From Methanothrix sp. (GTDB taxonomy: Archaea > Halobacteriota > Methanosarcinia > Methanotrichales > Methanotrichaceae), in assembly GCA_028679775.1 (NCBI GenBank), contig JAJRAX010000101.1, positions 1 to 5,505 of the forward strand: a stretch of DNA of 5,505 nt, in the 5' to 3' direction. Positions 1 to 5,464 of this stretch are shown here, in pieces. Position numbers and translations under genes: made by a program. The notes below the pieces were generated by a model. The model saw nothing but the letters and a program-made list of their open reading frames with translations, made no database searches and was not told the DNA's origin. Each line of letters begins with the position of its first letter. Within the stretch, counting starts at the first letter, position 1.

Positions 1-135
1 ATCTCAGAGAGCATGAAGATCCCGGTAACCGTGAAAGCCAAATCCGCATCCCTGCTTCTGCCTGCATTGATTGTGCTCATCATAATAGTCGCAGCCGGCG
101 GATACATGTACAAGAAGAAGCAAAAGAAGACCTGA
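1..135 (+). CDS. C-terminal end of a membrane-anchored surface protein (partial)
   Basis: The reading frame is open from the first base and ends at TGA 133-135, so only the last 44 residues are present. They begin with a beta-strand-like segment (KIPVTVKAK) of the sort that closes extracellular Ig-like/NEW3-type beta-sandwich domains. A hydrophobic stretch follows from about residue 18 to 37, rich in L, I, V and A, and then a short tail dominated by lysines (KKKQKK). A single C-terminal membrane segment with a positive cytoplasmic tail fits an archaeal exported protein anchored by its C-terminus, with the bulk outside the cell. The identity of the missing domains cannot be judged from this fragment. 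The link to S-layer or COG1361-like proteins is an inference from the tail architecture alone. Confidence 0.7.
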   Translation: MSESMKIPVTVKAKSASLLLPALIVLIIIVAAGGYMYKKKQKKT

Positions 136-161
136 TGAACATCAGGTCTCCACCTCCTTTT
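128..161 (+). terminator. Hairpin over the stop codon followed by a pyrimidine tract
   Basis: A perfect 9-bp stem (agacctgat at 128-136 with atcaggtct at 141-149) encloses a 4-nt loop, and the TGA stop at 133-135 lies inside the left arm. A pyrimidine-rich run ending in TTTT follows (150-161). The position at the gene end suggests transcription termination or 3'-end protection. The U tract is short and interrupted, and archaeal terminators do not need a hairpin, so the role is an inference. A second weak 5-bp stem (154-158 with 164-168) lies just downstream. Confidence 0.45.
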
Positions 162-222
162 CGAGGAGATCGGAAATCGGGATGCAATGAGGCGAAATTG
201 GATTGTCTAGAAAGGAGCTATT

Positions 223-621
223 ATGGACGAGATAATAGTATTATCAAGCTGGGAAGATCGTTTCTGGGCCTGGTTGATTGATGTTCTTCTTATGGGCATC
301 CTCTGGCACGGAATTCTGATCGTACAAAAAATAGGTGCATCTAGCCTTAATGGCATATTTCTGCTCTCAGCTCTGTTGTTCATCTATTGGACAGCTTTAG
401 AGGGTTACAGAGGTCAGTCTCTCGGCAAGATGATTCTCAATATCGTTGTAACGGGTCCTCTTGGAGAGAACATTCGGTTTAGAGACGCTGCTGTAGAGGC
501 ATTTGGAAAAGCATTTCTGCTTCCTCTTGACTGCCTGGTATGCTTGTGTGCTCTTCGAGAGAGGAGGCAGCGTCTATTCAACAAGATATCCAATACAATT
601 GTCATCAACCTAAGAGGGTAG
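223..621 (+). CDS. RDD-domain integral membrane protein
   Basis: This 132-residue protein matches the RDD family (PF06271), small membrane proteins whose function is mostly unknown; some members have been linked to ion transport or osmotic stress. The N-terminal signature has the conserved Arg13 and Asp20 (EDRFWAWLID). The central loop carries the family's glycine-rich GQSLGKMILNIVV at 64-76, and the C-terminal LFNKISNTIVI at 118-128 corresponds to the usual 'HDxxAxTxVV' ending. Hydrophobic segments lie near 17-36, 43-58 and 93-110, so three membrane passes are likely. The start is supported by AAAGGAG at 211-217, 5 nt before the ATG. The length is typical of a single RDD domain. The gene precedes a GbsR-like regulator by 26 nt and probably shares its transcript. 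No substrate can be assigned. Confidence 0.8.
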   Translation: MDEIIVLSSWEDRFWAWLIDVLLMGILWHGILIVQKIGASSLNGIFLLSALLFIYWTALEGYRGQSLGKMILNIVVTGPLGENIRFRDAAVEAFGKAFLLPLDCLVCLCALRERRQRLFNKISNTIVINLRG

Positions 622-647
622 AAAGGATTAGCCGAATCGTGGTATAA

Positions 648-1163
648 ATGGATAATATAAATTATATAAAAGATTCTTCAAATCAGGATATCAGAAGACA
701 CTTCGCAAACGCCTGCATCCAGTGGGCCAGGATCAGAGGATATAGCGACTCGACAGGTCTCTTAAGGGGATTGGTCACCCTGGCAAAGGAGCCAATGTCT
801 CTGGATGAACTGGTACAGGAGACTGGCTACAGCAAGTCAACGGTAAGTTCGAATATGAACCTTCTGGAGAACCTGGGATTGGTCAAACGCATTGTGATAC
901 CAGGAGATAAACGGCATATTTATGAAACGATTACCAATCCAGAGATCATCATGGCTAACATGCTGGACACCATCGAAAAAGAGATCCGACTTTTTTCCGA
1001 TGCTTTAGACAGAACCGAGAATGAACTGGTGACCAGGGTAGAGGAAACAGGATATTTGAGAGAGAGAGTTGCTGCGCTCAAGCATTTATGTGAACAGGGC
1101 AAAAATAGAATAGACATCTTGAGAAAGAAGCCATTGAATGAGGCGTATGAATCGTGTGAGTAA
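648..1163 (+). CDS. GbsR/MarR-family winged-helix transcriptional regulator
   Basis: This 171-residue protein has the layout of GbsR-type regulators (COG1510). A winged helix-turn-helix spans about residues 36-93, containing GLLRGLVTLAKEPMSLDEL, a recognition helix around SKSTVSSNMNLLENLG (62-77), and the wing with GDKRHIYE (86-93). A charged, helical, probably coiled-coil dimerisation region covers about 97-160. The best-known member, Bacillus GbsR, senses choline to control glycine betaine synthesis. Archaeal paralogues are common and mostly uncharacterised, so no ligand is inferred. An in-frame TAA at 645-647 fixes ATG 648 as the first possible start. The nearest SD-like sequence (AAAGGA, 622-627) is about 20 nt away, so initiation may be weak or coupled to the preceding RDD gene. 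That gene is the most obvious candidate target, as an autoregulated pair. Confidence 0.82.
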   Translation: MDNINYIKDSSNQDIRRHFANACIQWARIRGYSDSTGLLRGLVTLAKEPMSLDELVQETGYSKSTVSSNMNLLENLGLVKRIVIPGDKRHIYETITNPEIIMANMLDTIEKEIRLFSDALDRTENELVTRVEETGYLRERVAALKHLCEQGKNRIDILRKKPLNEAYESCE

Positions 1164-1185
1164 CATATAGTTCAGGCATAAACTT

Positions 1186-1242
1186 TTCTTTGTGCATTTG
1201 TGGTAACTCGTCGCATGCTGATCACCACAAAGGCACAAAGAA
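1186..1242. repeat. 19-bp inverted repeat in the convergent gap
   Basis: The left arm 1186-1204 (ttctttgtgcatttgtggt) and right arm 1224-1242 (accacaaaggcacaaagaa) are reverse complements with one mismatch (A1196 opposite G1232). They are separated by a 19-nt spacer that contains the palindrome gcatgc. The right arm is built of near-repeats of a CACAAAG unit and continues into AACGCAAG. The element lies between the 3' ends of gbsR (+) and the HDAC-family gene (-), so it could act as a bidirectional terminator. Its sequence resembles CACAAAG-type intergenic repeats that I recall from various prokaryotic genomes, so a dispersed repeat is the alternative. The rest of 1164-1273 shows no gene. Confidence 0.75.
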
Positions 1243-1273
1243 CGCAAGAACTGCTTTCGGCTTCAGCGCGACT

Positions 1274-2638
1274 TCAGTAACCCTTCTCTGTCCGGGTCAT
1301 GTTGTTGTAGAACTTGAACTTGTCTTTATCCTTGTCCTGCATTAGGACATAACCGATCCTTCGGTCGTCCAGATGCTCTGCGTACTCTTCTTTGGCGTCA
1401 TCCCGACATGAGGAGCAAGCGCCGCGGGGAATCGTCACGCAAAAGGCGCTGTTCAGAATTCCGTAGCCCCTCTGGGCGGAAGTATTTATGGTCATGTATC
1501 CGGCGCAGTCCGGACAGAGCCTGACTACCTCCTCCTGATTCTCGTTAATCATATCGGTATCGTAGAAGACGCGCCTCTTTCTTCGATAAAAGTCTCCTAA
1601 ACCCTCCAGGGCCTCTTCTACAAGGTCGTCTCTTTGCTCCCAGATCTTCTGGACCTGGGAGACTGTATGCGCTATCTCTCGCTTCATCTCCTCAGACTGA
1701 ACAAAGCGACCTGGCACAAAGTCCGGCTCCCTGACATGAGAATAATCAAGTCCTGCCATAGCCTGGATGATGCCCGTGTTCACATAAGGCAGAGCCGTCT
1801 CAACAGCGTATCCTCCCTCTAAAACGCACAGGTCCGGGGCGAGCTTCTCATTGAGCCTGGCATAACCGTTAGCAGAGACACGCATGTTGGCCAGAGGATC
1901 GGTGTAATGGTTGTCCTGGCCGGCTGAGTTCAGAATCAGGTCAGGCTTGAACTCATCGAGGACCGGCATGATGAGATTGTCAAGGACATAGTGAATTCCC
2001 TCGTCGGTCGTGCCGGGCGGAAGAGGAATGTTGAGAGTTCTCGCTAGCGCCTGCGGTCCGCCCATCTCGTTGACAAACCCTGAGCCAGGATAAAGAGTGT
2101 GGCCGTCCTGGTGGAAGGATATGCAGAGAACATCCGGATCATGCCAGAAGATCTCCTGGGTTCCGTCTCCGTGGTGCACGTCGGTATCGATAACGGCGAT
2201 TTTCTTGTGTCCGTATTTGGTCCTCAGGTACTCGACCATGATGGCCATGTTGTTGATGTTGCAGAAACCCCGGTTGCCGTGAACCACTCGCATGCTGTGG
2301 TGGCCCGGAGGACGGACCAGAGCAAAGCCGTTTCTGATCTCGCCCTTCTCCAGGGCGTCGGCCAGGGTAAGCGTGCTTCCTGCGGCTATGAGGTGCGCCT
2401 CGGTCACCTGGCTTTCCACATCTGGAACGCAGAAATGGACCCGAGCTATATCCTTTTTCTCGGCCAGACGGGGTTTGTACTCCTCGATCGAGGGCAGGTC
2501 CATCAGCCCCTCCTCGAAGATCTGGTCACGAGTGTAGAGCAGCCGCTCCTCTCGCTCCGGGTGTGTAGGTGAGATGGCCCAGTCGAAGGCTGGGAAGAAT
2601 ATGAGCCCAGTCTTCCCGCTCTTGTTCTTGGATGACAT
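1274..2638 (-). CDS. HDAC-family Zn-dependent deacetylase/amidohydrolase with C-terminal Cys-rich module
   Basis: This 454-residue protein belongs to the arginase/deacetylase superfamily (COG0123: histone deacetylases, acetylpolyamine amidohydrolases, AcuC). Numbered from ATG 2638, the catalytic set is complete: RPPGHH with His113-His114, GFCN (124-127), DTDVHHGDG with Zn ligands Asp153 and His155, SAGQD with third ligand Asp242, and LEGGY with transition-state Tyr277. It should hydrolyse an N-acyl amide; the substrate could be protein acetyl-lysine, a polyamine or another small molecule. Beyond the roughly 300-residue catalytic domain there is a charged helical linker (about 312-360), then CPDC (375-378), Cys400 and CSSC (408-411), resembling a zinc ribbon, and an acidic/basic tail. 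It is the second gene of an operon, 2 nt after the HyuA-like gene. No signal peptide is seen, so it should be cytoplasmic. Confidence 0.88.
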   Translation of the reverse strand: MSSKNKSGKTGLIFFPAFDWAISPTHPEREERLLYTRDQIFEEGLMDLPSIEEYKPRLAEKKDIARVHFCVPDVESQVTEAHLIAAGSTLTLADALEKGEIRNGFALVRPPGHHSMRVVHGNRGFCNINNMAIMVEYLRTKYGHKKIAVIDTDVHHGDGTQEIFWHDPDVLCISFHQDGHTLYPGSGFVNEMGGPQALARTLNIPLPPGTTDEGIHYVLDNLIMPVLDEFKPDLILNSAGQDNHYTDPLANMRVSANGYARLNEKLAPDLCVLEGGYAVETALPYVNTGIIQAMAGLDYSHVREPDFVPGRFVQSEEMKREIAHTVSQVQKIWEQRDDLVEEALEGLGDFYRRKRRVFYDTDMINENQEEVVRLCPDCAGYMTINTSAQRGYGILNSAFCVTIPRGACSSCRDDAKEEYAEHLDDRRIGYVLMQDKDKDKFKFYNNMTRTEKGY

Positions 2639-2640
2639 CT

Positions 2641-4317
2641 TCAGCACCTCCCCCAGGAGGCGAGAAGGCCTGCAGGAATTTCCATTCGAACGTCAAGAAG
2701 CCTTCCTGCAGTTGACCAGCCTCGAATCATATTGAAGACCTCGCTGTAAGTAACCTCAGCTTCGCTTGCGTACTCGCTTATGCCCAGACGCGCCGCTCGT
2801 TCTGCCAATAGCCGTCTGGCCATTCTTTCTGCGTCATCGGGAGTCATCTTTCTGTCCGTTACCCTGCCGGAAATGCCCTCTTCCGCCACGTTGTATTCTC
2901 CTTTCTCAGTGTCGATGTGCAGGTTTAATGTGAGAGTCGGACGGGCAACAGCAGCTCCGATGGCGTTAGCAACCGGCGCATACTTGGGCACAACGGCTGT
3001 GGCGCCCAGACGGGCGGCAACCAGAGGCACGAGGGGTGGAGCGCCTCCGCCTACACCTACTACATTCTGGGCGGATATCGCCTCTTTGCTCATGATCTCC
3101 CAGATGCGGTAGGCTGGCTCCTGCTCCCATTCCTGAAACATCTCATTAACCTCAAGGACGATCTTGTCAACTACTGCATCTACTACCTTCTGGGCAGCCT
3201 GCTTGGAGTTGCATCCCAGCATATCTGCGACCATCTGCATGGCCCTCTCGGCCAGGACTGCGTCGCCGATCTTCGACATGCCGAGTACTCGCAGGGCGTC
3301 GGTAGGCGTCGGGCCTCTGCCGCCCATGCATAAGGGCGAGCCGTCTCTGTGCGGGCCGACAGCCAGGCTTCCGCCGTTGACTGTAACGGCGCTGTCTCCG
3401 CCGATGGCTACAGACTTGACTGCAAAGGCTCGGACGTGGGTGAGCAGAGATCCAACTCTAGCGCCCTTGGCTGAGAGAAGAGGCTTGCCTGAGAGGATGA
3501 GGGCAAGGTCTGTAGTAGTTCCGCCGATATCGACAACCACGGAGGTCTGGCTTGGCTCTGTCAAGGCCATCACTCCCATGATGCTGGCAGCAGGCCCGGA
3601 GAAGATGGTCTCCACAGGCATCTCAACAGATTTGTCCAGAGGCAGAGTGCCTCCGTCAGCCTTCAAAATGTAAACCGGTGCGGAGATCCTGCGCTCCTTG
3701 AGGGCTCTTGCCATGTCTGCAGCAAATTGAGCATAACGGTCCTTGGTGGCGGCAGTGAGAAGTGTGGTCGCCGCCCTCCTTGGGAAGTTGAGCTGGCCTG
3801 AGACCCTATGGCCAAGCTCGATCCTGGAGCCTGGCAGAGCCGAGGCCAGAATCTCTCCTGCCTTCAGCTCGTGTGAATGGTTCCTCTGGCAGAACTTGCC
3901 AACCACTGCCACTCGACTCTTGCCCTGTGCTCTAATTTTAGAGGCGGCCTCCTTGATCTGAGGCTCACGGAGCGCATCGATCTCTTTTCCCCGGAAGTCG
4001 ATGGCACCGTCAAGGACGATGCTCTCGCCTAGAGCGTAGTCCTTGGGATTGGTTCCGGGCCCGGGGATGAGAACCAATGCCACTGGATCGGTCTTGCCTT
4101 CTGCAATCATATTCGTGATAAGAGTGGTGGAGAGGACCACTCTCTCGATCTTCTTCGTATCTATGCCCCGCACCAGCTCATCCAATGCCATGAGCATACA
4201 ATTCAACAGGTTATCGTGGTCTGTCGGAACATAAGCGGTCTTTACCACAGCGTTGCCGTCCACGACAACGGCATCGGTGGTGGTGCCACCCACATCAATT
4301 CCTATAAGCATTTTCAT
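2641..4317 (-). CDS. HyuA-like hydantoinase/oxoprolinase family ATPase
   Basis: This 558-residue protein has the two-part ASKHA fold of the hydantoinase A/5-oxoprolinase family (Hydant_A_N, then Hydantoinase_A). Visible motifs are the first phosphate loop GIDVGGTTTDAVV (6-18), SGPAASIMG (240-248), the second loop VVVDIGGTTTD (260-270), AIGGDSAV (304-311), GGRGPTPTDA (332-341), GVGGGAPPLVP (421-431) and APVANAIGAA (447-456). Characterised relatives couple ATP hydrolysis to opening of cyclic amides (hydantoins, 5-oxoproline) or act as acetone/acetophenone carboxylase subunits, normally with a HyuB-type partner. None is visible here; the partner gene is an HDAC-family deacylase. The length is short for HyuA proteins (often about 650-700 residues). 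The start is ambiguous: ATG 4317 has AAAGG only 3 nt upstream, whereas ATG 4311 (beginning MLIGIDVGG) has it 9 nt upstream, which suits it better. The true substrate is unknown. Confidence 0.87.
   Translation of the reverse strand: MKMLIGIDVGGTTTDAVVVDGNAVVKTAYVPTDHDNLLNCMLMALDELVRGIDTKKIERVVLSTTLITNMIAEGKTDPVALVLIPGPGTNPKDYALGESIVLDGAIDFRGKEIDALREPQIKEAASKIRAQGKSRVAVVGKFCQRNHSHELKAGEILASALPGSRIELGHRVSGQLNFPRRAATTLLTAATKDRYAQFAADMARALKERRISAPVYILKADGGTLPLDKSVEMPVETIFSGPAASIMGVMALTEPSQTSVVVDIGGTTTDLALILSGKPLLSAKGARVGSLLTHVRAFAVKSVAIGGDSAVTVNGGSLAVGPHRDGSPLCMGGRGPTPTDALRVLGMSKIGDAVLAERAMQMVADMLGCNSKQAAQKVVDAVVDKIVLEVNEMFQEWEQEPAYRIWEIMSKEAISAQNVVGVGGGAPPLVPLVAARLGATAVVPKYAPVANAIGAAVARPTLTLNLHIDTEKGEYNVAEEGISGRVTDRKMTPDDAERMARRLLAERAARLGISEYASEAEVTYSEVFNMIRGWSTAGRLLDVRMEIPAGLLASWGRC
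2645..2651 (-). promoter_or_regulatory. Shine-Dalgarno that sets the HDAC-family gene start
   Basis: On the minus strand GGAGGTG (2651 to 2645) lies 6 nt before ATG 2638. A GTG at 2647-2645, three codons upstream in the same frame, overlaps this SD and so is unlikely to be the start. The site lies inside the last codons of the HyuA-like gene, whose TGA is 2643-2641, so the two genes are probably translationally coupled. Confidence 0.8.
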
Positions 4318-4330
4318 TCGCCTTTCGAAA

Positions 4331-4344
4331 TGTTGCTAGCAACA
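4331..4344. promoter_or_regulatory. Perfect 14-bp palindrome, candidate operator
   Basis: The sequence tgttgctagcaaca is its own reverse complement over all 14 bases. It lies in the 117-bp gap between the divergent HyuA-like gene and argB. It begins 13 nt upstream of the HyuA-like ATG and lies between that gene's candidate TATA element and its expected transcription start. This is a common place for an archaeal repressor site. The regulator is unknown. A 6-bp-stem RNA hairpin in the leader is possible but would have almost no loop, so a DNA-binding site is more likely. Confidence 0.5.
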
Positions 4345-4348
4345 AGGA

Positions 4349-4356
4349 TGTATATC
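4349..4356. promoter_or_regulatory. TATA-like element in the divergent promoter region
   Basis: TGTATATC is near-symmetric and could serve either strand. For the minus-strand HyuA-like gene it predicts transcription starting near 4326-4331, about 10-15 nt before the ATG. For argB it predicts a start near 4375-4380, leaving a leader of roughly 55 nt. A competing AT-rich box for argB is ATAATAA at 4391-4397. Neither assignment can be settled from sequence. Confidence 0.3.
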
Positions 4357-4423
4357 GGGTTTGTGGTCTTTTTTCAGATCGGCAAAACAGATAATAACCT
4401 GAATGCAAATGACCACCTCAAAA

Positions 4424-4427
4424 GAGG
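4424..4427 (+). promoter_or_regulatory. Ribosome binding site that sets the argB start
   Basis: GAGG at 4424-4427, in a purine-rich run, lies 7 nt before ATG 4435. The frame stays open upstream to 4216. That extension runs antisense through the start of the HyuA-like gene and has no NAGK homology, so ATG 4435 is the chosen start. Confidence 0.7.
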
Positions 4428-4434
4428 AAGAAGA

Positions 4435-5304
4435 ATGAAAAGAGAACAGATTCTCATTGAGGCTCTGCCTTACATTCGTGAGTTCTATGATTCAATCATG
4501 GTCTTCAAGATCGGCGGCTCGATCATGTCTGACCGCACAGTGCTCGAGGACTTCATCCAGGATGTGGTGCTCCTGCGCTACATAGGCATTCACCCCATCA
4601 TCGTCCATGGCGGCGGCCCGGAGATCTCCCAGGCAATGGAGAAGTTCGGCAAGAAGGCCGAGTTCGTTGGAGGCCTACGCGTCACAGACAAGGAGACTTT
4701 AGGAATTGCACGGATGGTCCTTCTCGGCAACATCAATGCGGAGCTCGTAAACCTCATCGGCAAGTACGGAGGAAAGGGCATTGGCCTCTCTGGCCAGGAC
4801 GGCATGTTCTTGATGGCGAAGAAGAAGCCGCTTCTCAAAGTTCAGGGAATGGAGCCCGTGGACCTCGGATTTGTGGGAGACGTGGCCAGGGTAGACCCGG
4901 AGATACTGATGATCATGGCAGGAAAGGGCTACATCCCTGTGATCTCGCCAATAGCAGCTGACGACCAAGGCAACAACCTCAATGTCAACGCCGACACCGT
5001 GGCCGGAGCAGTAGCAGTGGCCATGCGGGCCAAGAAGCTCTTCTCCATTACCGATGTGGAAGGCGTGCGCATGAAGCCTGACGACCCGAAGAGCGTAATC
5101 TCCGAGTTTCCGGCATCCGACTTCGACCGGCTGGTGGCCGAGGGCGTCATCAAGGGCGGAATGATTCCGAAGGTGGAGGCCTGCGTGCGCGTGGTGAAAG
5201 ATGGTGTTGAGAAGGCTCACATCATCGACGGCAGAAAGCATCACGCCATCCTCCTGGAGCTTCTCACAGACGAGGGCGTGGGGACGATGATCAGAAGGAG
5301 CTGA
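4435..5304 (+). CDS. argB: N-acetylglutamate kinase, arginine-inhibitable type
   Basis: This 289-residue protein is an amino acid kinase family member that phosphorylates N-acetyl-L-glutamate with ATP, the second step of arginine/ornithine synthesis, in the cytoplasm. Visible landmarks are the nucleotide-binding Lys25 in KIGGS (25-29), VHGGGP (57-62), the substrate loop GLRVTD with Arg82 (80-85), NVNAD (183-187), ITDVEGV (205-211), IKGGMIPK (239-246) and IIDGR (263-267). Two features point to arginine feedback inhibition of a hexamer: the N-terminal helix with ALPYIREF (10-17), and the C-terminal signature HAILLELLTDEGVGT (270-284), which fits the pattern described for arginine-sensitive NAGKs. 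The first glycine loop reads KIGGS where many homologues have KYGGxA, a modest variation. The length is normal and all key residues are present. No other arg gene is adjacent in the window, so argB appears to be transcribed alone. Confidence 0.95.
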   Translation: MKREQILIEALPYIREFYDSIMVFKIGGSIMSDRTVLEDFIQDVVLLRYIGIHPIIVHGGGPEISQAMEKFGKKAEFVGGLRVTDKETLGIARMVLLGNINAELVNLIGKYGGKGIGLSGQDGMFLMAKKKPLLKVQGMEPVDLGFVGDVARVDPEILMIMAGKGYIPVISPIAADDQGNNLNVNADTVAGAVAVAMRAKKLFSITDVEGVRMKPDDPKSVISEFPASDFDRLVAEGVIKGGMIPKVEACVRVVKDGVEKAHIIDGRKHHAILLELLTDEGVGTMIRRS

Positions 5305-5326
5305 AAGAGAGAAACAGAGAAACTGA

Positions 5327-5464
5327 GTTGATGAGGGCGTGATCGTGCCGGCCCTACCCGGATGGCTGACCTTCGGCGACAGCATTGAGGGGGCTATAGA
5401 AATGACGAAGGAGGCCATAGAGTTACGACTTCCTGAACAGGGCTCGATATTCCATCATCTGTGA
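5327..5464 (+). pseudogene. Truncated HicB-family antitoxin remnant
   Basis: An open frame between TGA 5324-5326 and TGA 5462-5464 encodes VPALPGWLTFGDSIEGAIE followed by MTKEAIELRL. This matches the core of HicB antitoxins (partially degraded RNase H fold; typical pattern VPxLPGCxTxGxTxEEAxxNxxEAIxL). In HicAB modules the antitoxin neutralises the HicA mRNA interferase. Here the usual N-terminal strand before the 'DEGG' turn is missing or reduced to VDEG. There is no ATG or SD in frame (GTG 5339 is the only plausible start), no hicA is visible between argB and this frame, and homology stops after ELRL near position 5431. It is probably a decayed or IS-interrupted antitoxin gene. A short functional HicB-like protein of 41 residues started at GTG is a less likely alternative. 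Confidence 0.68.

Noticed and set aside
1164..1273. Small gene or tRNA in the convergent gap
   Set aside because: No open frame with a start and SD and no cloverleaf. The only structure is the inverted repeat already listed.
2099..2572. 157-codon open frame opposite the HDAC-family gene
   Set aside because: It overlaps the catalytic motifs of the real gene in antisense and has no homology that I recognise.
1274..2638. Annotation as a dedicated histone deacetylase
   Set aside because: Catalytic residues alone do not separate protein from small-molecule deacylases, and the operon partner points towards small-molecule amide chemistry.
3164..3673. 169-codon open frame opposite the HyuA-like gene
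   Set aside because: It shadows the conserved ASKHA motifs on the other strand. The composition (Ser/Pro/Arg/Thr-rich) is not that of a folded protein and no SD is evident.
4363..4416. Inverted pair GTGGTC (4363-4368) and GACCAC (4411-4416) upstream of argB as a riboswitch or attenuator
   Set aside because: Only 6 bp with a 42-nt loop, no terminator-like U tract and no known riboswitch core. This is compatible with chance.
4216..4434. N-terminal extension of argB to an upstream ATG at 4216
   Set aside because: It runs antisense to the beginning of the HyuA-like gene. NAGK homology begins at MKREQ from ATG 4435, which has its own SD and gives the normal length.
4699..5418. 239-codon open frame antisense to argB
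   Set aside because: It is His- and Ser-rich with no recognisable domain and lies opposite a fully conserved argB. It is an artefact of codon bias on the coding strand.
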